Of a stretch of DNA of 64,000 nt, positions 25,840 through 36,933 are shown one piece after another. The first letter of the stretch is position 1. Each line of letters starts with the position of its first letter. Made by a program: the position numbers and the translations under genes. This DNA is from Shinisaurus crocodilurus (Eukaryota; Chordata; Lepidosauria; Squamata; Shinisauridae). The DNA is taken from assembly GCA_021292165.1 (NCBI GenBank), contig CM037880.1, positions 141,982,564 to 142,046,563 of the forward strand, in the 5' to 3' direction. Under the pieces are notes generated by a model that was given only the letters and a program-made list of their open reading frames with translations, ran no database searches and was not told the DNA's origin.

Positions 25840-27632
25840 ATTCCAATCTTTTTATTAACAGTCAACAGACCATTTATAACACAATTAAAACCCAGCTAAA
25901 CAACAGCTGTGTAATACAATAAAAGGATAAAAGGATAAAAGATCAATATATATACATAAACAATAGCACACATTAATAATGAAATTGACAAATCGATAGC
26001 CTAGTACACCAACATCTGGGGTCTAGTAGTGATGGCCAGGTTCAAATATTTCGCTACTTGCTTTGTAATTTGTTGGTTTGTGCCAAGAAGTAATATAGTC
26101 ACAAGAGACTCCATTGAGTGACCAGGGAACTTCTCTGTTATAGGAAGTATCAAATCTTTCCTCGCCCCTTGGTAAAAGCTGCAATGAAATAATACATGTA
26201 GAATCGACTCTATCTCCATGTTGTTGCACGGGCAACATCTTGTGTTTCTAGGAGTTTTGCCATATCTACCCTCCAGTAAGCTTGAGGGGAGGGCATTGAA
26301 CCTTGCTAACGAAAAGGCCCTCCTATATTTGGGGATAGTTAACCACTCCAAGTAAGACATTCCTTTACTTGGAGGGTATCTCAAAAGGCCCAATGACTGA
26401 GGGGAGCATGGACCCCGAGCTGCACTTAGCATCTCTTGGTTGTCTATATCTATTAATCTCTGTTTGACTATAAATTTGGCACTATCTAAATCCATAGAGA
26501 AAAGATAAGAGGGGGCAAGACCTATTGAATTAACTTTATTCTCTATAGCCTTTACCCACGGAGATTTATAAGAATCTAACAAAACCTTAGACACCAGTGA
26601 ATCAGGAGGGAGTACCCGATGACAGCGAAGCCAAAAGTGGATAGAAAACATCCATGCCACACATTGCAATGAATTAATTCCAGCCTCTAAATTAAGGGCT
26701 GCCCCTGCAACACACCTAGGAACACCAAATATTGCTCTCAAAAAATAAGTTTGAATGCCCTCAAGTGAGTTCTTGGAGTAGGGAAACCATATAGGTGCTC
26801 CAAAAAGGGTCTGTGACCGAGTCTTAGCTTTAAACACCCGAATGGCAGCAGGTAAATATTTCCCACCTTTCATAAAGAAAAAGCGGAGAATTGCGCCCAC
26901 ACTCTGAGCTGCATTTGATTTACTATAACTTCCCTGTACGCTCCATCTAATGGCCTGGTGGAACCATATGCCCAAATATTTATATGAGTCAACTTGTTCG
27001 ATTTTCTGGGACTCCACATACCATGAAGAACTGGTATTCCGCTTTGAGAAGACCAATATTTTTGTTTTTGTAAAATTGATTATTAAACGATTGTTTTTAC
27101 AATACTCCGTGAAGCCCTTCAGTAATCTCTTCAGACCCAATCGGGTCTGAGAGATCAGTACCGCATCATCTGCATAAAGAAGAATAAAAAATTTTGTGTG
27201 GGCAATTTTAGGTGGATGAGACGAAATTGATGCCAACGTGGAGGGAAGGTCTGCCAGATATAAGTTAAATAAAATGGGGGCAAGGACACATCCTTGTCTT
27301 ACACCCCGGGTAGAGGCAATCTCATTAGTGAAATGACCGTGATTGCTACATCGGACCTGGGCTGTTGTGTTAAAATAAAGAGATTGAATAAAAAAAAGAA
27401 GCCTTCTGTCAATTGAATGCTGTTCTAATTTGTTCCAAAGATGTTCACGTGAAATGGAATCAAACGCTGATTTTAAATCAATAAAGGCAGTAAAGAGTTT
27501 ACCACCTTTTGGCGCCGAGTATTTATATGCCAAATGTGACAATACCAGACAGTGGTCTAATGTGAGAAACTGATAGCTAATTTTTGATGGCAGAAGGCAA
27601 GTGAAAAAACCCTTTAAGAAATGCAATGGCTA
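25840..27632 (-). mobile_element. 5'-truncated LINE with long open RT frame
   Basis: This minus-strand LINE copy ends with a short AT-rich 3' UTR around 25840-26000. The coding part at 26001-27626 is a single open frame. Upstream of 27632 the similarity to an RT stops, as expected for incomplete target-primed reverse transcription. A diverged relative of its C-terminus is found at the window's right edge (63.78-64.0 kb). I cannot fix the clade. Confidence 0.85.
26001..27626 (-). CDS. LINE reverse transcriptase (541 codons, partial ORF2)
   Basis: The frame encodes the palm and everything downstream of a LINE ORF2. It shows LFTAFIDLKSAFDSI (first palm Asp), STRGVRQGCVLAPILFNLYL (template/primer grip region), FILLYADDAVL (catalytic DD), KTKILVF, YKYLGIWF, a thumb, then a long C-terminal region ending in CCPCNNMEIESILHVLFHCS (a CCHC-like motif). 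RT palm residues look intact and there is no stop for 541 codons, unusual among the elements here, so the insertion is probably recent. The fingers and endonuclease are missing, and the first Met is simply the first one in the truncated copy, so it is not a host gene and probably not autonomous. Confidence 0.8.
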   Translation of the reverse strand: MHFLKGFFTCLLPSKISYQFLTLDHCLVLSHLAYKYSAPKGGKLFTAFIDLKSAFDSISREHLWNKLEQHSIDRRLLFFIQSLYFNTTAQVRCSNHGHFTNEIASTRGVRQGCVLAPILFNLYLADLPSTLASISSHPPKIAHTKFFILLYADDAVLISQTRLGLKRLLKGFTEYCKNNRLIINFTKTKILVFSKRNTSSSWYVESQKIEQVDSYKYLGIWFHQAIRWSVQGSYSKSNAAQSVGAILRFFFMKGGKYLPAAIRVFKAKTRSQTLFGAPIWFPYSKNSLEGIQTYFLRAIFGVPRCVAGAALNLEAGINSLQCVAWMFSIHFWLRCHRVLPPDSLVSKVLLDSYKSPWVKAIENKVNSIGLAPSYLFSMDLDSAKFIVKQRLIDIDNQEMLSAARGPCSPQSLGLLRYPPSKGMSYLEWLTIPKYRRAFSLARFNALPSSLLEGRYGKTPRNTRCCPCNNMEIESILHVLFHCSFYQGARKDLILPITEKFPGHSMESLVTILLLGTNQQITKQVAKYLNLAITTRPQMLVY

Positions 27633-28192
27633 AGTAAGGGCCAACATTCATGTTATGTAGCAGCTTCATGCTTGGATCTCCTCTTTAACCCTTTCCTCCT
27701 CTCTCACTGTTTTCCTGATAAAAATCTACCCTGCTCTGGCTGCAGTTTGCTCTGTAAGCGGGGGGGGGGGGGGGGAGATAGGTAGCAATTTTTAAAAGCA
27801 GGTAAAATTAAATGGGTGGTGTGTTTATGGAAGGGCATGGAAGAGGAGGAAAATGAAATTGATGTGGATGTCTGCACAGAAGCAGTATGGTTAAAAGACA
27901 CAGCCTAGCCTTCCATGCACAGCAGCCCTTTGTTCAGACACTGAGCAGGCCTTTGAGCTAATTTCCCCACCGTTCAAACCCTCTGCATGGATATCTACAG
28001 TATTCTTTCTTCCCCACCCCCACCCCTTATTGTGTGCTTAGTATGCTTAGGTTTGTTTGTGGTATATGAACTGATTAATTCTATCTTGGAGTTCATATAA
28101 GTGCCTGTTACCAACCAGCTAATTCCCAAAGTAATAATTGTGTATCTTTTTGATTCCTGCGTGTTTAATATAATAACCTCCTTTTGGAAGAG

Positions 28193-28215
28193 GTGTGTGT
28201 GTGTGTGTGTGTGTG
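28193..28215 (+). repeat. (GT)n microsatellite
   Basis: An uninterrupted GT dinucleotide run of about 22 bp. It is likely polymorphic. Confidence 0.95.
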
Positions 28216-29805
28216 CATTATTGGGACTAATCTGCCAAGACGTGCTACGACCAACATTAAAAGGCCCTTTAGTTTATCTCTGAACATGTGTGTCCTTATA
28301 CGCGTGTTCAGAGAGGACGTTTGTTAGCAATATATAGAGGCTTTAGCTTAAATGATCTTTCCTGTGCAAAGAGTGACGTTTTAACCAGCTTCTAAACCAT
28401 TGATTGCATGCACTAACACTTGGGATAGGATTTCAGTGCCATGTCTTTTATTTCTTTTTAATAATGTAAAGTTCATTGTCTCTTCCTTGCTTTCCCCCCT
28501 TTCTTTTTATTACAGCGGCTTCCTTTTTTTTGGAAGCCACAAGTACATGGCTGGATGTTGAGCATTGCCATCACAGACCACTTAGACTGGTACTTACCAC
28601 TTACCAGACCCCTCAAGCCTGGTTTTCTATTACAGGCACACTGTCTGGCATATTACTTTCTGAAATATTGTTAGAGCAGCTAGCCAGCTGTTAACTGGAC
28701 TCTTATAGGACAGGGAGTTTCATTATTGCTGTACTGTGAAAGTTAATGCTAGTCTATGTAGAACTTCCAAGAGAGGAAAAAATAAAACTCCTTCAATTTT
28801 TAATGTTCTGAGTGAATACTCTTGTTGCTATATGTGATATAGCAGTACAGTGTAGCACTCCTCTTGTCAGGAAATAAGATAGTTAATAATCTGTGAATGA
28901 TGCACTGCCTCAGCACCTGCAGGCAACTTAATTTTAGGATTTCCATCAAAGCAAGAGAAAAAATCCGCATTTGTTTCTTTGGGGAACAATTTCCTTGCAT
29001 ACCCTAAAAAGTTGGGTCAGCCCAGAGTTCTTCCCTTTTTGTATATTCTCTGTTTAAGGTAAACATGGGAGCCAGAGTTAGCTAGAATGTTGGTAGGCAA
29101 TCCTCCCAAATCTAGACTGAGGCAATACTTTTAAATATATTTAATGGGTACTGGGTAAGCTTTGGAAGCAATGTTTCACAGGATTGTTCTTTGCTTGTAA
29201 TATAATTTTATTTATAACTTTCCAAAGGCCCTTAGAAGTAATTATTTGACCAGATAGCATTACTTATTTAGAAGCATTTTGTAAAACATCCAAACCCTAC
29301 TATATAGGATGATATAAAATACTAGTTTAGCCTTCTGAGGGAAGGGTAGCAAAATTAGGGAGCAGTGGAAGAAATTCTGGTCACCGGCACGACATTATTT
29401 ACTTGTTCTTGCAAGAAATAGTTGGTGATGTCCTAAATATACCAAAAATTCATTATATACCAAAATAGACTTTTGTTTTAGAAAATACAGCTGTTTAATT
29501 GCACAGTTAAGGATTTGTTTGTTTTTAGAATAACTTTGATAGCTCCAATTCCCACCCACCCCATAAATTACCCTAGCATTATCTTCCCTCAGTGGAGGAC
29601 ATATAAGCCCATAGTCTGCCAGTGTGAACTGATGTTAGATGTAATGCTGGTACAAAGAGAACGAGGAAGTGACAAACACGTCCTCTTTCCATGTTTTGGT
29701 ATTGTACAGCTAGAATTTGCACATATTCCCCATAGAGAGAGGTACGAGCTGAATCCTCATTGGGAGAGGGAGGCATGAGCTGTATCATCATTGAGGGCAC
29801 ATGCA

Positions 29806-30423
29806 CAGGACCGGTGCAGGGCAGTTTGGCGCCCTAGGCGAAATAAAATTTGTGCCCCCCCTCGTGCCGTGGGGGGGGCCTCCGGAGCAAAGCAGCCCTG
29901 CTCTGCAAAACCCCTCCCCGCGCCGCCGCCACCACCACCGCCACCACCACCACCACCTACCTACCTACCTACCTTCCCCCCACCCTGGCTGCCGCCGCCT
30001 CCGAAGAGGAAGTGACGCAACGGGACCCCCCGCGCTCTGTTTTTTGCTGGGGAAACCAGGGCAACAGGGCTGTTTAAGCCCTGTTGCCCTGGTTCGTCCC
30101 GCCAAAACAACGCGGGCGGGGCTCCCGAAGCGATGCGGAGAAGGTAGGTGGCAAGGGGAGTCGCGGGGGGAGGGGGAGTCACGGGGGAGGGGAGGGGGAG
30201 TCGCGGCGGCGGGGGGAGGGGGAGTTGCGGCGGCGGGCGGGGAGGCGCGGCGGCATTGGAGGCGCGGTGGCGGCGGGTGGGCGGGGTGGTGGCGGTGGCT
30301 TCGGCGGGAGCGTGGGCAGGTGGCGCGACGGCGGCAGCGAAGAGGAGCGCAGCGTTTCTGCGCCCTCTTCAGCCACGCGCTCTAGGCAACTGCCTAGTTT
30401 GCCTAGCGGTAGTGCCGGCCCTG
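29806..30423. mobile_element. GC-rich non-autonomous hAT element with perfect 8-bp TSD
   Basis: CACATGCA flanks the element at 29798-29805 and 30424-30431. The left end CAGGACCGGTGCAGGGCAG and the right end, inverted, CAGGGCCGGCACTACCGCTA are related. The subterminal words GCGCCCTAGGCGAAA and TTGCCTAGCGGTA are those of a hAT family seen in several reptiles. The interior is strikingly G+C-rich, with CAC/CCG repeats (29920-29990), a GGGGGAG array (30160-30290), and a hairpin CCAGGGCAACAGGGCT / AGCCCTGTTGCCCTGG at about 30055-30094. Proline/glycine-rich ORFs inside are artefacts. Confidence 0.92.
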
Positions 30424-31039
30424 CACATGCATCTCATTGCAAAGGGTTTGCACTATTTCACTCAGTGCCCAAAATCATGGATCTGGACAGACAGAACCAT
30501 TCACACAACAGGAATAATATGTGTTTCCAACCCACCTACACTGACTGAAGAATCAGTATGCAGGTGGCTGAATGTCCATATGGAATCAGCCTTGAGATTC
30601 TCAGAATTCTGTGGCAACCCCTAGGCTTTATATTGGTGGTCATATACTCTGTGGCCTGATCATAGTCATGCCTAACCAGCATGGCTACTATTTCAGGTTT
30701 TTTTTTTTCTTGTGTTGTCCATTAACGGATAGGTTTGGATGCTAACTTCCCATAAGCAGAACTCTGTTCATGGGATGCTTCTGTTGGCAGGAGCATGAGG
30801 CTGTTTTTTCTGATTTCCCCTTTACTCCCACACAGCCAACTAAAATCTGCTTTGAATGGTTGGGGTTGGGGGACCCCCCAGAACAACTTGGGAGATAGTG
30901 CTGGGGACTGCAGAGGAAAGGGAAAATCAGCAAACATTGCATTGCTCCTTCTACCAGTGAGAGCCTCTATTGCAGGGATCCCCAACCTTCTTGGACCCAT
31001 AGGCATAACTGGATTGTTGCTTTGGCATCTACCTGTCGC

Positions 31040-31420
31040 ATCTATAGATCTTACACTGTGTCTTATTCAGCAAAATCTTGTGTTTCATGTCTGTTGGACA
31101 CTGCAACATCTCTTTAATAAGGAATTGTCTAATTCAGCTAATTGCTAGCAGTGCAATACAGCTAATGCTTCTTTTAAACATATGTTTTGGCAATGTCCAG
31201 TAGTTGCTTCTTTTTGGGAGGAGATTATTGTACTGGAACAGTCTTTACTATTCACTGATGTGCATGCTCGTTCAACTTATTACCTGCTTCATGGAAATTA
31301 ACAATTTGTCAGTGTAAATGGATTCTCTGTGCCTTTTTGACAGCTAAAAGACTGATATTACAGCACTGGAAGGATAAACATTCACCTCCTATAACACAAT
31401 AGACTGAGGACCTTACAATA
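31040..31420 (+). pseudogene. L1-like LINE C-terminal fragment
   Basis: Conceptual translation around 31090-31300 gives WTLQHLFNKELSNSANC, then NTANASFKHMFWQCPVVASF WEEII, resembling the C-terminal Cys/His region of L1-type ORF2 (C..C...TFLHMFWDCP..FW). Stops and frame changes are present. It is only the extreme 3' part and has no catalytic domain. Confidence 0.6.
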
Positions 31421-31490
31421 TTTGAACAGGATGGCATATAGATGCCACCTTCAAATGGATACTTATTTGGATATTTGGTCCAAATAAGTA

Positions 31491-31739
31491 CAGTAATACC
31501 TTGGATTGCAAGTAACTTGGTTTGACAGCGTTTTGCAAGACAAGCAAATTTTTAAATATATATATATATATTTTTACTTGATATACAAGCGACGTCTTGC
31601 AATACAAGTACTGTAGTATGGCTTAAATTAAAAATCTCTGTACAAATTTTTTTGGGGAGATTTCGTTTTGATATGAGAGTGTTTTGGATTACAAGCACGT
31701 TTCCGGAACGAATTATGCTCTCAATCCAAGGCATGACTG
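31491..31739. mobile_element. Mariner/pogo-like MITE with TA duplication
   Basis: The ends CAGTAATACCTTGGATTGCA and, inverted, CAGTCATGCCTTGGATTGAG are terminal inverted repeats. Each end abuts TA (31489-31490 and 31740-31741), the target duplication typical of Tc1/mariner-type elements. The interior is AT-rich with no coding capacity. Confidence 0.8.
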
Positions 31740-32617
31740 TATCCATTTTTGTTGAAGCCTATGTATAATTGCTAGAAAGTTGTATGCATTTCATACAAAT
31801 CCATGTACATATATTAAAAAAACAGAAAAAATAAAAATAAAATTTAAATTAAAAAATTGGGTGCCCATGGGCACCACATTGGGGACTTCAGGGTGCCTGC
31901 GGGTGCCGTGTTTGGGACTGCTGCTCTACTGGAATGGAGTGCTTTTTGTGAACAGAAGGGGCAACTCAGGTTCCAAGATGTAGCTTTCTTTGGTTGTTCT
32001 AAGTGACTTATTTTTGGAAGCATGTTAAAGAGGCTGATCAGACATGATGTGAAACTGTATTTTAGAATTACGTGCATCCTTTCTCCCTTTATACACACTG
32101 TTGGAAGCTTCTAATTGTGGTTAGTGGCTGTTGCATCTGAACCCAGCAAACTATATATTTTGCACAAATGATGGCTTATGTAAACCATAAACTTTGCCAT
32201 GTTTGGATGCAGTGACAAAGCCTGGTTTGTCACTAGCTGTACTTGGATGCTTCTGATCATGGTGCATGCAGGGAGAAAAGAGTGTGTGATCCTGAGGCTT
32301 GCAGCTGCTCATGTATGTAACACAAAACAGTGGTTTAGCATTAGGTCTCAACAAATTTCAGTATCCTGCATTCTCTTGCCTTGCAATATACCATGAACAT
32401 ATTCTCAGTTTTAACTGTCACCATATGCTTGATTTCTTCCACCATCACCACTTCTCTTACTACTGCTCTTACTAATGATTGTTGCTAATCAATGTGTAAT
32501 CATGTATATTATATTATTAATTTGTCTTCTAGTTCAGGTGTTTGTGGTAGTTTCTTTACATTGTCCAAGTAATCTAATATTACTTTCTCTCTTTTAAGTG
32601 CATGTGGTGTTAACTAA

Positions 32618-32890
<273 letters not shown>

Positions 32891-32967
32891 TAAGATATTG
32901 TATCCATGTATCTTATTTTGGCAACATTTAAAAAAAAAACTTCTTAAAATGTAGGGTTCTTTGCCAG

Positions 32968-33978
32968 GGATGCAGAACCTCAGGCCTGGGGCCAAATCCA
33001 GCCAACGGGTGTGTGTGTGTCTCAAGCTGGCCTTGCAGCGTTCCCCAAATGGCCATGCTCCATTCCAGGACTACTGGTTGTTTGGTAGTTTTCCAGCTTT
33101 CCCCCATTCTAAAAGGTTGAAATGTGTCATGCCCCTACTGGAGGAATCTTTTTCGGAGGAGGAGCGCGAGCTCCCAGAGACAAACAGCATCAAAGAGCAA
33201 CCCATGCTAGAAGACCAGGAGGAGCTGGGGGCTTGTAGAAATGGCTGCAGGCCCATCCCTGCAAGAAGAGGTGAGCTCTGCCCTTGAGACAGTGGCTGAG
33301 CAGCTACCTAGCCCCTGAGAGTGTCAGCATCTCAAGAGGCATGGCCAGTACAACCCCTGTGAGAAGGAGTGCTGGTTTGCAAAGGTAGGCTCCTCATGAG
33401 TAAAGGACTCATTGTGTTGAGGGCCCTCTTCACAAGAAGGACTTCTTCAAGAAACCTCTGATGTACTGCCGCTGAGTCCTGGGTGAGGCTCCAGAAGCTC
33501 CAGCTTAGAAGCTCTTAGTTGATACCTGCTGTTTGCTGGAACGCCATCTTATTTCAGCTCCCAGTACATTGAAACCTTTCTTCTTTGACCTTGTTTCTCC
33601 TTGGACTGATCTCTTGTGCTGCTGACTCCTGGATTCCTGATCATACCCTTTTTCTTTGTGCTTGTATTGGACTGTTTGCCTGTACTTCTGACCTCTGCCT
33701 GCCTTTTGACCTTCAAGATGGATTTGCGCCATAGCCTGCCTCAGGACTGAGCCAGGTACAGCAGGACAAAATGCCTCTCCTAAGGCTTAGTTACTGGCAG
33801 TAAGAGCTTTATGCTAAAATATGCTGGCATTTTCGTTATTTTTGGTCCTGCCCCTTTTGCAGTCGGCCCCACCCTCTTTGCCTTCAGCCCTGCCCACCAC
33901 TGGAATACTCTCCTTCCCCCCCAAGACTTCTCCAAAATGGAATTCCACCTTTAGACTGAAAGAGGTTCCATACCTCTG
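32968..33978. mobile_element. hAT-like element with unrelated insert
   Basis: The left end CAGGGATGCAGAACCTCAGG and the right end, inverted, CAGAGGTATGGAACCTCTTT match as hAT-type terminal repeats. The flanking 8-mers do not match. The interior from about 33060 to 33780 (with CTGACTCCTGGATTCCTGAT and CTTGACCTTCAAGATGG phrases) looks like another repeat, possibly LTR-derived. The open frame at 32961-33287 overlaps the terminal repeat and is not a gene. Confidence 0.6.
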
Positions 33979-35974
33979 GTATAGATAGAGGGTTAACTAG
34001 AATCATTTTCCTGCCATTGTGAACAAGTCGAACTATGAAGAATTTTTCAAGATGAGGGTTCACCATATAGTTTGTTTATACATTATTTGGAAGTCACTTG
34101 TGAGGGCTTTTCAGTCTTTTCAGATTTTCTTGGTTACAGTGGATAGCAGTTCATCTTGTCTCGGATCTGGCTTCTGTTGTTGATGTCATCAAAAATGTTG
34201 ACAAAGGCAGTCCTTCAAGAAGTACTGCACATCTGCCCACACAAAATAATTCTCTCTAAATCATCTGATCTGGCAAAGAAGTCTATATTAATATAACAAC
34301 ATTGCTTTGTCTTTCTTAAAAAAACAAAACCAAAATGTTTTTTGGTAATCACTTTAGCTTGCTGGGCACAAGGCCGCTAAACGGTGCTTCCATGTAAGGA
34401 AAGCATGCAAATCACATGCAGGCTGTGGAGATTACACTTGTCTATTCTCTTGCATGTATGCATGGTGCACATACTTTGAAGAATTCGCAATTGGTTACAG
34501 TGTTCTCACATGTGTATGCAGTGCAAAATAGAGGTCTATCTGGCTGTTATATGCTATCTGTGCTTTTTTCTACTAGTGTTTTTCATATAAGAATGTGTCA
34601 TGCTTGAAACAGCCCAAAAGACTTTTGACCAGACTTGACATGCTGATGTTTTTGGGATGTCCTGTGTGTGATGCTTGTCGGCATATGATACAAACTTGCA
34701 TAAGTCTGCTATAAATGCAAACTTGCATTTGTCTGCTATACATGGGACTATGTTTATAACAAGTGTTAGTTTAATGAAAATGTTCTCTCTCTTCTTAAGC
34801 TTTACTTGGGAATGTTTCTGCTACTCATTTAGATATTTTTTTTCAGTCACAGAGAAACGTTTGAAGTGGTGTTTTGGGCTGCTCCCTCTCCTTTTCCCCA
34901 ATTATGCCTAAGGCAGTTTTAAAAAAGTTTGATAGCCCTCTTAGCACTGAGTGAGTTGCATATTTCCATCTTAAATGTTTGTTTTACTTCTTATCTCTGT
35001 ACCTGTAGTTTCTAGGAGAAGTAAAGATTTTTAATGTCAGCCCTCAGTCATCTTGTTGCTAGATTTGGCTTAGGCTTTCGTGTGCAATAATGTCTTTTAA
35101 TTATGCCTTTTGCTAACTCAGTGCTTTGTAACCTTATGCTTTCTCTTTCTTAATAACTCTTTTGGGACCTGAATGACACCCTTTCAGTTTTCCATATGTA
35201 TTATTAAATAAAAGCAAAGTAGAATTATCTCTGCCAACTTGTCTCCTTATGCAGCATCATAGCATAGGGATACAAAATTAATATTTTAAAAATCATGTCT
35301 TTCAGGGGGAAAACGTTTCTTATCTGTATAAATTATGTCAGTTGTAATAAAACAAAGCCTGGAAAAAAAAATAGCAACTGAAAAAAAATATTTATTCAAA
35401 ATGGACACAGTCCACCAGGGTTATGGGAGGAATTTTCCTGAACAAGACCCACTGAATTGATTCCACCAATTAGTTCAAAATATCTTTGTTCTGAGGGCCA
35501 TGTTATCTATGGACAACAGGTCCTTTGAACTTACCTTCATGAGCTCAGCATGAGGAGAAGGTGCTGGCTTGCTCGTAATGAACGGTGACTTTTATATACA
35601 ACAGAGAGCTACGGCTATTGGGTGGTATAGAAATAAAAGTAATAAATAAATAATAGTGGAAGACCGCCAACCTGGTCTTCTGCGCGGGTTCAATACTAAG
35701 GGGGTAGCGAGTCCTGGGGGCGGGCCTTCTCCGAGGTCCCCCAGCGACTATCACCCTTAGCCTAGAACAAAGGGATAACTTATAGCCACAAAAGTATCTT
35801 TTATAAAACAAGTTTATTTACAAAATGACCGTCACAAACCCAGACACACGCCAGCAATACAGCTTATCAGTACAGCACAAAGTAGCAAGCAAGAAATCTC
35901 AAGGACACCGTGATTTCAGGGCTCTCAGCTAGTTAGTTCAGCTCGGGCTCCAGCAGAGGCCCGGTCAACCGCAT

Positions 35975-36180
35975 GCTGCTAGCTGGGTTCCCGGCGGAGG
36001 TCCAGTCTACCCAAGCGGCTAGCTGGGTTCCCGGCGGAGGTCCGGTCTACCCAAGCAGCTAGTGAGTGATTTCAGCTTGGTTGCCCGGGGGTCCGGTCAA
36101 CCCAAGCGGCCAGTGATTTCAGCTTGGTTTCCCGGGGGTCCGGTCAACCCAAGCGGCCAGTGATTTCAGCTAGCTGGAGT
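35975..36180 (+). repeat. Minisatellite of ~44-52-bp units
   Basis: Units built on CAGCTTGGTTGCCCGGGGGT, CCGGTCAACCCAAGCGGCCA, GTGATTT or the variant AGCTGGGTTCCCGGCGGAGG TCCGGTCTACCCAAGC are repeated about four times. They are probably part of the candidate LTR. Confidence 0.9.
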
Positions 36181-36324
36181 ACGCCGGGTGTTGCTACCCG
36201 GGGTTGCCGATCCCTTCGTTCCCTTACCCCAAGCATGGGGCAAGACTGCTGATCAGGTCCAACAACTCAGTTCCCTTGCGCAGGGTGTTTTATACCTTGG
36301 GTTTCAGGTAGCCCCTCCCTCTGC

Positions 36325-36490
36325 AATCAGGTGGGTGGCCAATCAGGTGGGTTGCCACCCTCCTCAGGTGGGCGGCCAATCAGGTGGGTTGCCACCCTCC
36401 TCAGGTGGGTGGCCAATCAGGTGGGTTGCCACCCCCCTCAGGTGGGCGGCCAATCAGGTGGGTTGCCACCCTCCTCAGGTGGGTGGGGTC
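36325..36490 (+). repeat. Minisatellite CAGGTGGGTGGCCAATCAGGTGGGTTGCCACCCTCCT-type
   Basis: About four nearly identical units of some 40 bp, each with CAGGTGGG(T/C)GGCCAATCA then GGTGGGTTGCCACCC(T/C)CCT. They lie upstream of the minus-strand TATA box of the candidate LTR, where enhancer-like repeats are common. That regulatory reading is inference. Confidence 0.93.
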
Positions 36491-36933
36491 CCCTTGAAGC
36501 CACCTGCTTAATGGTCCCATCCTGTGGTGTTGAATGGCCCTTTCTTATGGGTGCCGAAATGTCTGCTCTCGCAAGGTATTCAAGTCTTATGTAGATGGGG
36601 CTGATATACGAGAGCATTGACGAACCTGGGGATGCTTCCTGCCTTCCCCCCTGGGGTGATTCTATGCAGATGTTGTTTGTCCCTGTTGGTCTCTGTGGAG
36701 ACTGGCTGTCTCTGCCCCCTGGGTCTCCTTCCCCCCTCCTTGGTGAGTGTGTGTGTGTCAGAAAGGGGTTTTAGGTTGGCTTTCTCCACAATAATAAATA
36801 ATAAAACTTATGCTTAACTTGCAGTTTGGGCCCAGAACACATGATCTATTTACTACAGGCACATTCAGGTAGTGCCCAAAGGAGGAGGCTGGGGGGAGGA
36901 AGCAGGATAGTTAGGCCAGAGCCAGACTCAGTG

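Larger units (their letters stand above)
30973..31923. mobile_element. hAT-type element carrying LINE and MITE inserts
   Basis: The left end is CAGGGATCCCCAACCTTCTT. The right end, inverted, is CAGCAGTCCCAAACACGGCA. The flanking 8-mers CTCTATTG (30965-30972) and CTCTACTG (31924-31931) match at 7 of 8 positions. Most of the interior is foreign: an L1-like LINE fragment at about 31040-31420 and a mariner-type MITE at 31491-31739. Confidence 0.75.
35655..36790 (-). mobile_element. Candidate solo LTR (minus) with internal minisatellites
   Basis: The boundaries are AGTGG...CCACA (one base off TGTGG...CCACA), with ATAAT on each side (35650-35654, 36791-36795). The flanks are AT-rich, so the duplication is weak evidence. 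On the minus strand a TATAAAA box lies at 36288-36294 and an AATAAA signal at 35813-35818, in the order expected for U3-R-U5. It would be a 1.1-kb LTR of an old endogenous element. There is no internal region or coding sequence. It sits in the A-rich tail of a retroposon (35600-35654, resumed after 36790). Confidence 0.55.

Noticed and set aside
29801..30624. Several overlapping 150-195-codon open frames rich in Pro, Gly and Arg
   Set aside because: They all lie in or across the GC-rich hAT element with an 8-bp duplication; absence of stops is due to base composition and several frames are open at once.
32961..33287. 108-codon plus-strand frame MPGMQNLRPGAKSS...
   Set aside because: It begins inside the left end of a hAT-like element and has no similarity to a protein family that I can recognise.
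36188..36594. Frames rich in GGWPIRWV/ANQVGCHPPQ repeats
   Set aside because: They are translations of the 40-bp minisatellite in different frames.
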